A program made the translations under genes and the position numbers. From CAVWXT01 sp963759115 (GTDB taxonomy: Bacteria > Planctomycetota > Planctomycetia > Pirellulales > Thermoguttaceae): DNA of 9,070 nt. The DNA lies in contig CAVWXT010000019.1 of NCBI GenBank assembly GCA_963759115.1, forward strand, positions 1 through 9,070. The letters run 5' to 3'. Below, one piece after another: positions 8,736 to 9,070 of this stretch; the stretch's first letter is position 1, and every line of letters begins with the position of its first letter. A model generated the notes under the pieces. The model made no database searches, was not told the origin of the DNA, and worked only from the letters and a program-made list of their open reading frames with translations.

Positions 8736-8998
8736 TAGCCCATCAGGAAAATACTGGACTTGATCGCCTCGGCCTGCCTCTTGGCGGGGGTGAGGGGCTG
8801 CCTTTCGAGTCGAATCAAATCTGGAATGAAAGGCGGGGCGTAAACACGCCATTGACGACCGTCAGCAACGCCGCCTTAACACGGAGACAAGAAGACGGTC
8901 TCTCCCGCCTGCGCGGCCGCCATAATCAGCTCATTCATGCCTGGGCCGCCCGGCTCTCTCCGGTATACAAGCGGCCTCGGCCCGGCGCCGCGGCGGTG
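8736..8998. other. Gene-free stretch between tetR and the DUF1080-like gene
   Basis: No supported gene. On the minus strand one frame, continuing directly after the stop of the DUF1080-like gene, is interrupted only by a TAA at 8878-8876. It contains MNELIMAAAQAGETVFLSPC (8938-8879) and then 47 open codons with protein-like content (RVYAPPFIPDLIRLERQPL, KRQAEAIKSSIFLMGY) ending at TGA 8734-8732, but no start codon or ribosome binding site for the second part. Short stem-loops are present: GCCTTTC 8800-8806 with GAAAGGC 8828-8834, and GGCGT 8837-8841 with ACGCC 8846-8850. None has a T-run. It may be decayed coding sequence. Confidence 0.35.
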
Positions 8999-9070
8999 TT
9001 ACTTCCGCGGGATCTCGCGGAGGTACATGTTCTTAAACCACAGCGGGCCGCCGTGGTTCTGCAATTCTTG
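8999..9070 (-). CDS. C-terminal end of a DUF1080 / 3-keto-disaccharide hydrolase-type protein (partial)
   Basis: Only the last 23 codons and a TAA (9001-8999) are inside the window; the gene continues past 9070. The visible part includes QELQNHGGPLWFKNMYLREI and ends PRK. The pattern of an LQ.HG.P..F.N...RE.P ending is characteristic of the beta-sandwich DUF1080 family (PF06439), which is abundant and usually secreted in planctomycetes and related bacteria and includes 3-keto-glycoside hydrolases. It agrees with the carbohydrate-related genes in the window. The assignment rests on this short tail only. Confidence 0.65.
   Translation of the reverse strand, partial: QELQNHGGPLWFKNMYLREIPRK

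Noticed and set aside
8875..8900. An ACACGGAGAC-type stretch that recalls tandem repeats seen in some environmental genomes
   Set aside because: Only one partial unit is present, with no tandem copy.
8876..8938. A 20-residue peptide ending GETVFLSPC that resembles the end region of MurD-type ligases (LLSPACASFD)
   Set aside because: The match is about six residues, the frame stops directly after it, and no other MurD motif is present nearby on either side.

Overview
The window is 9,070 bases of high-GC DNA (visibly lower in GC around 7.7-8.75 kb). It most resembles an accessory, polymer-degrading region of a planctomycete or another PVC-group bacterium. That placement is inference. It rests on a secreted clan GH-D glycosidase-like protein, an SGNH plus alpha/beta hydrolase fusion, a twin-arginine amidohydrolase and the tail of a DUF1080-type protein, next to the housekeeping genes tex and an RluA-family pseudouridine synthase.

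Layout. 4-2181 (minus): tex, transcription accessory protein. 2231-2366: a purine-rich arm followed by its pyrimidine-rich complement, a long imperfect inverted repeat in the gap behind tex. 2376-4523 (minus): secreted GH36/GH27-like glycoside hydrolase. 4524-4782: divergent intergenic region. 4783 to about 5480 (plus): RluA-family pseudouridine synthase. 5481-6587 (minus): secreted esterase-like protein in which a remnant SGNH domain precedes a complete alpha/beta hydrolase; it converges on the RluA gene with no visible stop on either side. 6727-6951 (minus): small unidentified ORF whose ATG overlaps the stop of the next gene. 6948-8023 (minus): Tat-signal amidohydrolase. 8084-8670 (minus): TetR-family regulator. 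8671-8998: tetR control region and a gene-free stretch. 8999-9070 (minus): last 23 codons of a DUF1080/3-keto-disaccharide hydrolase-type protein.

Reading frames are broken throughout. Every gene longer than the edge fragment needs one-base corrections to be read through: about 3 in tex, 12 in the glycosidase, 3 in the RluA gene, 5-6 in the esterase, 5 in the amidohydrolase and 1 in tetR. The corrected proteins keep their catalytic and structural motifs, so indel errors in the assembly are the simplest explanation. The glycosidase is hit about four times as densely as tex, so genuine decay there is not excluded.

The most coherent biological unit is tetR - amidohydrolase - small ORF. The gaps are 60 bases and a 4-base ATGA overlap, and nearly identical 14-base inverted motifs (TAAGTGNNTGCTTA) lie in front of both tetR and the amidohydrolase. 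This suggests a self-controlled operon with a second, internal operator. The glycosidase, the esterase and the DUF1080 tail fit secreted carbohydrate breakdown, but I see no evidence that they share control. I did not find a clearly new defence, mobile or RNA system here.
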